Source: Rhipidocladum racemiflorum (lineage: Eukaryota > Streptophyta > Magnoliopsida > Poales > Poaceae). From it: DNA of 64,000 nt. Shown piece by piece: positions 45,679-56,990 of the stretch (position 1 is the first letter of the stretch; the number at the start of each line of letters is the position of its first letter). The notes under the pieces are model-generated. The model was not told where the DNA came from. It saw only the letters and a list, made by a program, of their open reading frames with translations, and ran no database searches. The stretch spans positions 37,237,944-37,301,943 of the forward strand of contig CM070572.1 of assembly GCA_036346355.1 (NCBI GenBank), in the 5' to 3' direction. A program made the translations under genes and the position numbers.

Positions 45679-48600
45679 TGTGAGGAGCCGTCGGCATCGC
45701 CCTCGAGCTATTGGAACACCCCGTTAACCTCATTGGATTTGGAGGCTAGCAACGATTCGCCGATGGCGCTCGCGATGCTAGCATCCAAGCCCAAATGAGA
45801 TAACAGTGGAACCATTCAAATAACTCGACCACAGTCCCGGTATTCCCCCGGTATGCGACCCGAACTCGCCCAGGATCGCCCCGCATACCGGTTTCCACTG
45901 CCACATCAATTCAATTTGCATAAAGGGGACAACGAACTCAAAACCCCACAACCGAACACGCAACGCGGAAGCACAACAAGACGACTAAACCAAAGCACGA
46001 AGACAAACCTGACAACCACACCACTCAAACAATTCAACTAACAAACTAGAAAATTAAGCTGATGCAACCTAAACCAGGATAGCACAAAAATTCGAAATTT
46101 CGGCATGACCTTCCTAGATTCTAGGACATCCACTCAGCAGACAAGAAAAGCAGTTGATATAGCATGATAATATGGAAAGGATAAAAGCAACAAACAAGCA
46201 TGATAAGGACATCACAACACAACCACGATCAACAAGAGGAATACCAAGTCTTTAGGCCTCACAGGACAGGGAATACACAGCTAGCTATACAACAAAAGCG
46301 AGTTAACCAACATATTAGCAAAAATCTGGCATCTCAGGAAGTGTTACCTTTGAACACTTCGGGCGTGTGTGACATCGCGATAACCTCTACTCGGTGTCCT
46401 TGAACCGAGAGGCGATGGGGACAGAACTTCGCAGCCCTCCTGATCCTCACCTGAAAACCACAAAGCAGAAGCATGAGTACGAATGTACTCGCAAGACTTA
46501 CCCGTGGTCCATATATGACCGACTCCAAAGGTTATGCATTTGGGTACAGAAAGGAATAAAGCTGAAGGTAATAGTGCGGAAAAGCATTAACATTTGTAGT
46601 ATGAGTATGACAGCTAAACCGATTACAAATTTAAAGCAGTTATTGACCGCACCTACTTCTATCATGAAGTTGAAAGGTAACAACACTAAAGTAAAGCATT
46701 TACAACCATTTTAAAGCTCAAGTACAACGACGAGCCAGGAATTTGAGTTATTACTACGTTGAGTGTCGGATGACGCGAGCGTGCTCATATCCGAGAGCGC
46801 GGCAATTCGAATCGCTTAATTAACCCTGCAGGGAAGCATTGATCGCACGACATGTGCCACAAAGTACCTCATGTCAACCCCCCTCCCATCCATACCCATT
46901 CGTTGAACCATCTTCATGCGGTCCGAGCACCTAGCACCCCCTCGAGCGGCCCAAGCCCGGCTTGGCCCTCGAGGGTCGGCCTAAGCCTCGCCCTCAACCA
47001 CGTCCAACCGCATGAGGGCATGATCCATCGAACGGCATGTGATGAAAGAGTGGCTTACCCTCCATAATCAGACATGCGATCAACCTAATGGTGCTCGATC
47101 AACATGGCACACAAACGGATCGGTCCTTAATTGACACAGGCGGGACTACGCCAATTGAGTCTCCATACCCAATTGATCCTACTCTCCCGCCCGGTCGCCA
47201 TTTATTAATATTTACCTCCAAGTAACATGACTGAACCCATTTCCAACATAGTTCACGTGTGTAACAATGAGTACTCTCAAGTGATGGAACCGTCCACCAC
47301 TTGGCCCAACCCCATTTTCTAAGCAAACTAAGCATGGACTCAGTTATATTACCCGTAATCTAGTTCCAAAGGATGTGTTCAACAAATACCAAGGAGTGTA
47401 TGTGCAGCAATTAGGATCTAGCTCTATCCCACAATTTAATCCCTCATGCAAGACGTAATCGATCAATTAAGCAGTTTATTCACTAAAATAATATCACATA
47501 AAGGTTGAATATGCTTAGGTGCTTGCCTGATGCTTCTGCCGGATCCTCAACAACAACCTGCTCCCCGTGATCACCCTCGACCACAGCCGCTTCACTCTTC
47601 GCGGGATCGTTCTCTACACGAGCACAATGCATGCGAAAATGAGATGCATGCTATGCCAAAGACATGTAATGAGAATTGAAGACAATATGCAAGCATTCGA
47701 TAACCAAAAAGGAAATACAATGCGAAAGTCCACCAACGCATAAGCAATAAATTTTGAAATGCCCAACACTATTTAACCTCTAATCTTTACAAATGGAAAA
47801 TGACTAACAACAACATTCATTTATTGAATCACCGCATAGAACTATCTATTATTGGTTAGCTCACCCCAAAATTCTACTAATAGCATTTCACACCTATTAA
47901 CAAAGACTTAGACCGTACTTCTGTTCACACATGAACACTACAGGAAGCGTGATATGATAATATAAACAACAGTCACACGCATTATCCACTATTCTAGGAT
48001 TTCAAATGCTACCATCCTTTTCGGTATTTAATCATCTCGCTGACATTAATCTTTTGAGCATAGTCAAGTGCACCATAGCATTCCCTAACCATAACCTCCA
48101 TCTACCATGCCCAACAATTCTAGAATGATAACTATAAGCCATTCACCCATTTTGATCTTTCACGCATAATCAATCATACATAATCGAGCATCCACAAAAC
48201 TCTAACCTAGATTAGCATTAACTACCATCATGTACCACACGACCTAGATAAGGATTCTAGCATCTCATACTGTGGTTTAGCATCAAACCAACATCCGCTA
48301 AACACATTCATTTACTAATCGAACTCAATCACTAAACAGAACCTTGTTGGTATTTGATCGAACACCCAGTAGGCGCATTTCAACAACTACTTCGATCAAA
48401 TATTCACAGCTAGAGGTTTAATTGTTCATCATGCACTAGAGAATGAAGACCCCAACGCAACGCAGACTCATCCCCCACAATCTCACAAGTCTCGGGTCAT
48501 AAGCATCCAATGCAGATTGTTAATCACAGACTAGAGGCTGCGGCCATACGAAATAAAGCCAGGAAGCTAGACCTGGCACAACTCTCACAAGATGCAACCG

Positions 48601-49119
48601 AAGCATAAAGCTCCGAGAGACAGCACAGCCACACTCTAGAATCACTAAGCCACATAAGGTAGTACCCAGGATCAGAGTTACCAAATACACGCTATAACCG
48701 AGCCCCAAGCAGATCCTCGATGTATCTCCACCAGGAGGGCGACTACATAGCCAACCGCAGGAGCTCCAGGAGACGGCACAAGGAACCAGGAGGCCGAACC
48801 AGGAGCAAGAGGAAATGAAGTTCAACCATTAGTAGCACCCTCCCCATCTACTAAACCATTCACCCACAAACCAGTGCACTAGATTTCGAATTAATCCCTC
48901 AATTTCTCAACCGACACAAGCACATCGAGGCGCAGCCTCAAGTCCTGATCTAAATTGCCCCCAAAATTACAGAATGACAACAACGAATAATGCGCCCATA
49001 CCACATTCATGCCCCACCCGAAATACTCAAGCACCAATTGGGGGGGGGAATCTCCACTGCACCACAAACCCAAACCATGGCCGGGTTGAAGCTAGGGCTC
49101 GGCCATGGAGAGGTAGAGG

Positions 49120-49150
<31 letters not shown>

Positions 49151-49520
49151 GAGGGGTGCTGCTGCTGCTGCCGTACCAATGGGAGGAGGGCGCCGGCCGG
49201 CGGCTGGCTGGAGCAGGTGCAGCCGGCTGGGGAGCAGGGAGACGGCGGCGTCGTCGGTGGGAGGAGGTGGCACGAGGCAGGGCCGACCAGCCGGGTGGAG
49301 GCGGCGCCAGGCGCAGGGCCAGCGAGCCGAGCCAGGCGCAGGAGGGGCAGGAGGCGCCGGCGTGGAGAACGAGAGGGGGAAAAGGGCAGGGAGGCGTTCG
49401 GCTGGGGAAATGGGAAACCGGCTGGGGAGGAAAGAAAATGAAGTTGGGGAAAAATTGACTGGGATATTACCTTTCTACCCCCCCATGACCACTCACCAGA
49501 AAAATACCAGGACCATGACA
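45679..49520 (-). repeat. 5-prime LTR of the gypsy element
   Basis: 3842 bp. The GA microsatellite near 49124-49151 is longer than in the partner LTR, and adjacent GC-rich sequence differs by several indels. Confidence 0.95.
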
Positions 49521-49638
49521 CGGTGATGCGAATTAGAACTATTAAATTTCCCGTCATTAGCATGTTATTAATCAGACCAACGTAGGGTTAATTTCATGCC
49601 AGACATTACCTTACTCATGTATATATATTTATTCAATA

Positions 49639-50310
49639 ATGAATACGTCCAACATTGTCAATACTTTAAATGGCATTAAACAACTCTCTAGAACTAACTT
49701 CCCCTCTTGGAAAGAAAAATTGCAAATCGTTCTTGGAATTATGTACTTGGACTATGCATTACGTGAGAACGCTCCCATAGCTCCTACCGCTGTTGATGAG
49801 AGTTTCACTGAGAAAAAGAAACTCTATGACTTAACAGCGGAGAAGTGGAAGCGGTCTAATCGCATGTCCTTGATGATAATGAAGAGCACCATATCTGTTG
49901 GAATAAGGGGAGCAATCCCTGAATCCAACAACGCTAAGTAGTACTTGGCCTCAGTCAAGGAGCAATTTAAGGGCTCCTCAAAGGTATATGCCAGTACTTA
50001 ATTATGAGGATGCTCACCCCAAGTACGATGACTCAAGTGGCCTAAGAGAGCGTATCATGATAACTAATATGGCTCCAAGCTTAAGGCATGGAAATCTCTG
50101 AAGGTTTTCTGGTCCACTTCATTATGTTTCCTCTTCTGCTGAGTTTGATCTTTTCACGATCAATTATAACATTCAGCACTTGGAAGGAGAAGTGGACTAT
50201 GAGCGAATTGATTACCATGTGTGTCCAGGAGGAAGAAAAACTAAAGACCGAAAAGAATGATTATGTCAATCTTGTAGGCCATAACAAAAGAAGAATTCCA
50301 AGGGGATCAT
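49639..50310 (+). pseudogene. Copia gag, broken
   Basis: The start ATG at 49639 opens a UBN2-type gag (LSRTNFPSWKEKLQI, then LYDLTAEKWKRSNRMSLM). A stop at 49939 interrupts where the family reads on (EYLASVKEQF). The remainder continues in other frames (ITNMASKLKAM; ELITMCVQEEEKLK) to about 50300. The usual CCHC zinc knuckle is not found, and the sequence passes to the pre-integrase region without a recognisable DSG protease, so about one domain has been lost between 50310 and 50475. Confidence 0.8.
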
Positions 50311-50474
50311 AAGTCTAAGAAGAAGCTACACTTCTCTCCCAAAACTGAATCAAACAAGTTTCTCTATTAGATGATGATGGTGTTACTTGTATCTTTGGAA
50401 TAATAAAAGTGTTGTAAGCTTTAAACCTAATAATGTTGGTCTCGTGATTTGACGAGACAAACTCTCATGTATCA

Positions 50475-53304
50475 ATGAGTGTGTGTGATGCCACCAATAA
50501 GCGAAAGAGAAGTCTAGGTGATGAGACTTCGTCGAAATTGTGGCACTGTCGTTTAGGCCACATTTCGAAGGGGAGAATGGAACGTCTCATTAAGAAAGAT
50601 ATACTCCAACCCCTAGACTTCTCTAACTCAGATCATTGTATTGTTTGCATTAAAGGGAAATATATAAAACAAATTAAGAAAGGAGCCACACGAAGCACAG
50701 GAATTTTAGAATTAATCCACACTGATATATGTGGACATTTTCCTGTGACTTCAGTTGATGGGTATAACTCCTTTATCACGTTCACTGACGACTTCTCCCG
50801 TTATGGTTATATTTTCCCCATTCGCGATCGATCTGAATCACTCGATAAATTCAAAATCTTTAAGGCTGAAGTACAAAATCAGCTCAACTTAAAGATTAAA
50901 GTAGTGAGATCAGATCATGGAGGAGAATATTATGGGAGACATGCTCCTTATGGACAAATTCCCGGTCCATTCGCTAAGTTTCTTTCAGAAAATGGCATAG
51001 TAGCACAATATTCCACACCTGGTGAACCTCAGCAAAATGGAGTAGCAGAAAGGCGCAATCGCACCCTTATGGATATGGTGCGTAGCATGATGAGTTACTC
51101 CAGTCTACCAGTTAGTCTGTGGATGGAAGCATTAAAGACAGCTGCACACATACTTAATCGGGTTTCCAGTAAATCAGTCCCTAAAATTCCTTATGAATTA
51201 TGGACTGGAAGGAAACCGAGTTTAAAGTATTTGCGTGTGTGGGGTTGTCCTGCTGAAGCTAAAGTCTTTAATCCACATCTTGGAAAGTTGGATCCTAAGA
51301 CAATAAGTTGCCATTTTATTGGATATCCTGAAAGGTCTAAGGGATATCGATTTTATTGTCCAAATCATACCACTAAGTTTGTGGAAACCCGCCACGCTGT
51401 ATTCTTAGAGAATGATGAAATCAGTGGGAGCCCAGAGGCTAGGAAAATAGATCTTGAGGAGGTTCGGACTTATGTACCATTGCCGATAATCCAAGAGACT
51501 ATTGTTCCTGTACCTCATACAGTTGTTCCTCCAGCAGAGAATTCTGGAATTGAGCCCCCATCTGAGAATTCAGATTTCAACAATACAACACCTAATGATG
51601 AGCCTCAACAGCCTTCTGTGATAGCTAATGAACCACTAAGGAGATCACAGCGGGAAAGAAGATCAGCCATCCCTAATGATTATGTTGTATACATGAATGA
51701 AGATGTATGTGACATAGGAAAGGTGGATGATCCTACATCATTTAAGGAGGCTATGACGACTAAAGATTCATCCAAGTGGCTTGAGGCCATGCAGGATGAA
51801 ATGAAGTCTATGAGCATTAATGACGTCTGGGATCTAGTAGAAATTCCTGATGGAGTCAAAATAGTAGGCTGTCGATGGGTCTACAAAACTAAGCATGACT
51901 CTAAAGGAAATGTCGAAAGGTTCAAGACAAGGCTTGTAGCAAAAGGGTTTACACAAAGAGAAGGGATAGATTATATTGACACTTTCTCTCCCGTCTCGAA
52001 GAAAGATTCGCTAAGAATTGTCATGGCGCTTGTTGCTCATTATGATTTAGAGCTACATCAGATGGATGTTAAAACTGCATTCCTTAATGGTGACTTGCAT
52101 GAGGATGTTTTCATGGCTCAACCGGAAGGTTTTGTCGTGGAAGGCAAGGAACATATGGGATGCAGACTTAAGAAATCCATCTATGGACTTAAGCAGGCGT
52201 CTAGAAAATGGTACCTTAAGTTCGATGAGACCATAAGAAATTTCGGTTTCAAAGAAAATGATGTGGACAATTGCATATACATTAAGATTAAGGGGAGCAA
52301 ATTCACTATCTTAGTACTTTATGTGGATGATATCTTGTTGGCTAGCAGCGATATGGATATGCTGTATGAGACCAAAAGATTTCTTTCAGCTAATTTTGAC
52401 ATGAAGGATCTTGGTGATGCCTCTTATGTTCTGGGCATTGAGATTCACCGAGATAGGTCCAAAGGGATATTAGGCTTATCCCAAAAGGCATACATTGACA
52501 GAGTGCTTAAGAGATATAATATGCATAACTGCTCTGCCACGCCTGCTCCTATTGTAAAGGGCGATAAATTTGGAACATTCCAATGTCCAAGGAATCAATT
52601 AGAAACTGATCAGATGAAGGGGATTCCTTACGCTTCAGCTGTCGGAAGCATTATGTACGCTCAAGTTTGTACTCGCCCTGATTTAGCATTCGTAACCGGG
52701 ATGCTTGGCAGATATCAATCAAATCCAGGGTTGGACCACTGGAAAGCCGTTAAGAAAGTCTTGCGTTATTTGCAAGGCACTAAGCATTTCATGCTCACAT
52801 ATAAGAAGTCTGATGACCTTGAGGTTGTGGGTTATTCAGACGCTGACTTTGCAGGTTGTGTTGATACTAAGAAATCCACATCAGGTTATATCTTCACACT
52901 TGCGGGAGGAGCTGTTTCGTGGAAAAGCTCCAAACAATCCCTTACTGCATCATCGACGATGCAGGCTGAGTTTGTGGCATGTTATGAGGCTACTGGGCAG
53001 GCTGTATGGCTTAAGAACTTTATTCCCGGACTAAGAGTGGTTGACAGTATATCTAAACCACTAACAAAGATAACTTTGCGATAATAAAGCCGCAGTTTTC
53101 TATTCGAGTAACAACAAGTCAAGTGGTGCTGCCAAACACATTGACATTAAGTATCATGTCGTGAAAGATAGAATCCAGGATCAGACAATTGATGTCAAGC
53201 ATATAAGTACTAAGTCTATGCTTGCGGATCCGCTTACTAAAGGCTTACCACCCAGTCTCTTTCGAGAACATGTTGCCGGCATGGGTTTATTGGAAAGCCT
53301 CTGA
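50475..53304 (+). pseudogene. Copia pol: integrase, reverse transcriptase, RNase H
   Basis: An 869-codon frame (50475-53084) holds, in order: the GAG-pre-integrase zinc motif (LWHCRLGH, then CIVCIKGK); the integrase core with Asp in HTDICG, Asp in VRSDHGGEYY and Glu in NGVAERRNRTL; reverse transcriptase with MDVKTAFLNGDL and the catalytic LYVDDILLAS; and RNase H with YSDADFAG, KSTSGYIF and the Glu in QAEF. The frame is lost at about 53075, just before the conserved CDNKAAV segment of RNase H, then resumes (SMLADPLTKGLPP) to a stop at 53302-53304. The shift is CTTTGCG where family alignment predicts CTGTG. Upstream no protease is visible, so it would be defective even if that shift were a sequence error. 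Confidence 0.93.
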
Positions 53305-53490
53305 TTCTGGAAATAAGGACCATAAGAATAAAACCAAACTCCCATTAAGAGTAAGTAATTATTCCATTAAGATAGAATTGTAAACTATAGATACTGGGGT
53401 TTCAGCGGTGATTCTTATTAACCGTTGTAATACTTTATCTTGGTGTGCTGTTCTGTTTGAGTATGGACTTATGTTATTAGCCTTTCGATC

Positions 53491-53501
53491 AAGTGGGAGA
53501 A
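53491..53501 (+). promoter_or_regulatory. Polypurine tract of the copia element
   Basis: AAGTGGGAGAA immediately before the right LTR, a typical copia tract. Confidence 0.85.
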
Positions 53502-53934
53502 TGTTAGTGGTGATCTCAAGAGGAGCTAACAGAAGCTCCAAAATTTTCGGATCTAAGCCACTACACGTCATGCACGCGCATTGATCGGGAGCGCACCTAA
53601 CTTCTTTGGTTTTGGTCCCGTCAGCCAGCGCAAGAATAAAAGGGTTGAGTCCGGCTTTTGTTCTTAGTGAGATATACTAAGAAACTGGTTCATCCTCTCC
53701 CCTCACACACCCATCCGATCCGGTGTTCTTGGCGCTAAGGTTGACGAAGACCATCTCCATCACCGTGCAAGTCACGGTGACCTTTCCCCTTACTGCCACT
53801 ACTTCATCGACAATCTACACCGAGCTATTCTAATGGGGTCTCCTAATCCGGGTCAGTGAACTATCTAATTTCCGCATTATTCATTGTGATCATGACTTAG
53901 GCTAGAAGACTTAGCACTTAGATTATTTCTAACA
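53502..53934 (+). repeat. 3-prime LTR of the copia element
   Basis: 433 bp, differing from the left LTR at two positions (CCGAAA to CCAAAA and CTGCT to CTACT). Confidence 0.95.
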
Positions 53935-53939
53935 TATAT

Positions 53940-54115
53940 AAATAAATCAACAAAGCATGTGATCTAAATTCGTTCAAATATTTAAATTCGAGTATATTTT
54001 TTTCAAAGGTATGTATTTCATTTGAATTGTTATAGATGGGTATATATCCTAAAAGTGATTTTTAAAAAATATATCCAAATTTGACTTGAATTTATGCATT
54101 TAAAATCATGGTGCC
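53940..54115. mobile_element. TIR element (GGGCACC family), right fragment
   Basis: Aligns in reverse to the first half of 15648-15991, ending ATCATGGTGCC. A second perfect palindrome GGGCACCATGGTGCCC follows at 54117-54132. Confidence 0.75.
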
Positions 54116-54132
54116 TGGGCACCATGGTGCCC

Positions 54133-54451
54133 CCATAAGCACAGATTAGGCTATTCCACGCGCTAGTCGAAACGTGCGAAGAAATAATAGCGTTAATTAG
54201 CTAGCGGATAGCGGATGGCCCAAAAAACAATTCACAATATTTAATTAGTTAGGTGCTAGCGTTAGCCGCAGTGTCCATAGTAAAAGATGAAAAAGATAGT
54301 ATAATGTAACATGGACAATAGTAAATCATAATGTACTATTCGCAGTTACAATGATAAAATCGTTGAAAAACAATAGTAACAAAAATCGGCACACTTGATG
54401 GTTAACATCGAGCAGACTAGACGGTAACACCAAGCAGAAATACTATGATAC
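54133..54451. other. Intergenic, nothing recognised
   Basis: AT-rich; no gene or element end seen. Confidence 0.5.
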
Positions 54452-55362
54452 AAGGCAGTAAATGTTATAATCATGCATGTGCTTCAAATTTTACTACCAA
54501 ATAAACATCAATTCACTACTGTGTGAACAACAATTTAATACTGAAACGCATTACTACTAAAATCAGAACCATAGCCATATAACTTGTAGCGTTTACTAGT
54601 TTGCACACAAATATATTTTTCCTTCTTTTAGCCATAACTTTTTTCGCTGTTCCGATTGATGAACGTATTTCACTAGTAGAAAACTAACGACGAGATGAAC
54701 AATATAACATAAGTCTCGTTAATAAATGTCATATAAAACAAATTTTACTACCAAATGAACATCAATTCACCACTGTATGAACAACAATTTACTACTGAAA
54801 CGCGTTACTACTCAAATCAGAACCATGGTCATCTAACTTGTAGCGTTTACTAGTTTATACATGAATCTGTTTTTTTTTCCTTTTTTTAATCCTAACTTTT
54901 TTTTTCGTTGTTCTGATTGACAAACGGATTTCAACAGTAAAAAATTGACGACAAGATGAACAATATGACATAAGTCTCGCTAACAAATGTTCGTGTAAAT
55001 CAAATTTTACTACCAAATAAACATTAATTCACTACTGTATGAACAGCAATTTACTGCTGAAATGCGTTACTAGTAAAATCAGAACCACGACCATCTAACT
55101 TGTAGTGCTAGTTTGTACATGAATCTGTTTTTTTTCCTTCTTTTAATCATAACTTTTTTTTGCTGTTCTGATTGACAAACGGATTTCACCAGTAAAAAAC
55201 TAACGACGAGATGAACAATATGATATAAGTCTCACTAATAAACATCATATAAATCAAATTTTACAACCAAATAAACATCAATTCACTACTGTATGAACAA
55301 CAATTTATTGCTGAAACCCGTTATAAGGCAGTAAATGTTAAAATCATGCATGTGCTTCATTA
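54452..55362 (+). repeat. Tandem array of about 254-262 bp units, 3.3 copies, bracketed by a direct repeat
   Basis: Anchor AAATTTTAC occurs at 54486, 54740, 55002 and (as AAATTTTACAACC) 55256. Each unit contains TGAACAACAATTTA, CAGAACCA, TAGCGTTTACTAG and AACGACGAGATGAACAATAT. The array lies between two copies of GGCAGTAAATGTTA...ATCATGCATGTGCTTCA (54453 and 55326). Confidence 0.8.
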
Positions 55363-56479
55363 GCAAAATAATAATAATAATAACTCATGTACAAAAAACA
55401 ACTTGCAGTATTTAATGAGGTGCCTAATTTGGTAGTAAAATATGTAGATAATATATAATGTAACATCTAATATGCACAATAGTAAACCATACTGTACTGT
55501 TCGCATTGATAAATTAACGAGTTCTTTCCAGCATGATAGTAAAATGATTAAACTCTGATAGTAAAATAATGATAGGTAGTAAAAGGTCGATTGTACGCTA
55601 GTAAAAACGTGTATTAAACCGCTGCTTAAGACAAATGTACCTGTACCATATTGCAAATAAGCCGTGGCCTAAAACGATGCAGTTTGTAGCATCAATTTTC
55701 ATTCTTGTTGCCTCCTGTGCTTTACCATGGAATTGAAAAGACTCATGTCAGCGCAAAACTCAAATTAACACAAAATGAATGGAGTTAAATTAAGCGAGAA
55801 AATATTTTTGTGCTACATGATCCGCTTTCCAGGCCACCATTGCCATGCAAGGACGAAGTGCTCCATTAACTAAGCTTATCTAACAAACTCACAGCACGTC
55901 AATCGAACCGGAGCTAAGTAGCTTACATGGAACGGGACTAACACAAACTCCGGCACGAGCAAATGCATGTACAAACTTAACACATCGATGTGGCAAGATT
56001 AATTCCAACACTAGCTAGCTAGTATCTTGGTTACTACCACGCAAGTTCGTCTTGAGAATTTGTACATATAGTTTTCACAGACTTTTACTGCCAAATGATT
56101 GATCTATGTATGATTTTCTAATTATACTATATGATAGTAATTTCTAGTTGTAGATATAGTAATTTCATGTTATAAATATAGTAAATTTTGTTATCAATAA
56201 GAAAAATTACTATTTAATAGTGAGACTTATATCATTTTGTTCCTCTCGTCATCAGTAAGCTACTAGTGAAAATCATTTGCAAATACAAGCTACCAATAAA
56301 ATGATATAGCTAAAATAAAAAAACACATTCATGTACAAACTACAAAATGCATTTATTAGTGGGGTGGACACGTTATTGATTCGGTAATAAATTCATTCGT
56401 TGTTGTACTGATTCGGTAGTAACTTCATTTATTGTTTTACTAACAATTGGTTCAGTCAGCACACAAACAACTGAGACAG
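55363..56479. other. AT-rich intergenic, nothing recognised
   Basis: Frequent TAGTAAA words suggest relation to the adjacent array. No gene. Confidence 0.5.
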
Positions 56480-56489
56480 TCCGTTTCAC

Positions 56490-56990
56490 TAATTCTTGAA
56501 GGGCCTGACCAGATCGAGCCCCCCAGACCGCAAACGACCACGTGATGGGGATCGTCTGCAGGGCTTGTGCCGGAAGATGCATCTGTCAGGCGAAGAATTG
56601 GCATCCTTCGCAGGTGCGGACTATTTGCTCGGCGTCGGCCATGGCGGTCGGCCAATAGAAGCCTTGTCGGAAGGCCTTCCCTACGAGGGACCGGGGCGCG
56701 GCGTGGTGCCCGCAGATGCCGCCGTGGATGTCGAGCAGCAGCTCCATTCCCTGGTCGGCCGGAATGCACTTCTGGAGGATTCCGGAGGGGCTCCTCTTGT
56801 AGAGGTCTCCGCCGACCAGGACAAAGGACTTTGCCCGTCGAGCGAGGCTATGGGCCTCGGTCGGGTCGGCAGGAAGCGACCCGTTAGTTAGTTAGTCGAT
56901 GAAGGGCTGCTTCCAGTTGAAGTCGGCTGTGAGCACGTTGCGGTCCGACCCGGGCGGTTCCGCGTCCAACCGCGCGGCGGTCGGAGGGGT
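56490..56990 (-). pseudogene. Gypsy pol fragment: RNase H end and integrase zinc finger
   Basis: Minus-strand frames read, with interruptions, FNWKQPFID..LTNGSLPADP near 56860-56920, then VLVGGDLYKRSPSGIL, a zinc-binding GICGHHAAPRSLVGKAF, and CEGCQF, MHLPAQALQTIPI and WSFAVWG down to about 56520. These are the spacer and HHCC region before the integrase core. The sequence ends before any DDE residue. A TAA stop and a frame change are present. Confidence 0.75.

Larger units (their letters stand above)
36993..49520 (-). mobile_element. Ty3/gypsy chromovirus-type LTR retrotransposon (Tekay-like), complete, nested
   Basis: LTRs of 3803 bp (36993-40795) and 3842 bp (45679-49520) with TG...CA ends; target duplication CGGTG at 36988-36992 and 49521-49525. 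On the minus strand the order is 5-prime LTR, tRNA-Met primer site, gag, protease, reverse transcriptase, RNase H, integrase with chromodomain-like tail, purine tract, 3-prime LTR. The RT-before-integrase order and tail identify a gypsy chromovirus. Very long LTRs and the Met primer suggest the Tekay lineage, which is inference. Several frame changes interrupt gag and pol, some possibly sequence errors. Confidence 0.95.
35279..53934 (+). mobile_element. Ty1/copia LTR retrotransposon, interrupted by a nested gypsy element
   Basis: Two 433-bp LTRs (TGTTAG...CTAACA) bounded by the perfect target duplication TATAT (35274-35278 and 53935-53939). A tRNA-Met type primer site follows the left LTR and a purine tract precedes the right one. 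By my count the LTRs differ at only two positions, both G to A, suggesting a recent insertion. Removing the nested gypsy element and its duplicated CGGTG leaves about 6.1 kb. The pol order integrase then reverse transcriptase is diagnostic of copia. The element lacks a visible protease and zinc knuckle. Confidence 0.95.

Noticed and set aside
54452..55362. Regular repeats considered as a CRISPR-like array
   Set aside because: Units are 254-262 bp without a short-repeat/unique-spacer pattern, and the genome is a plant.
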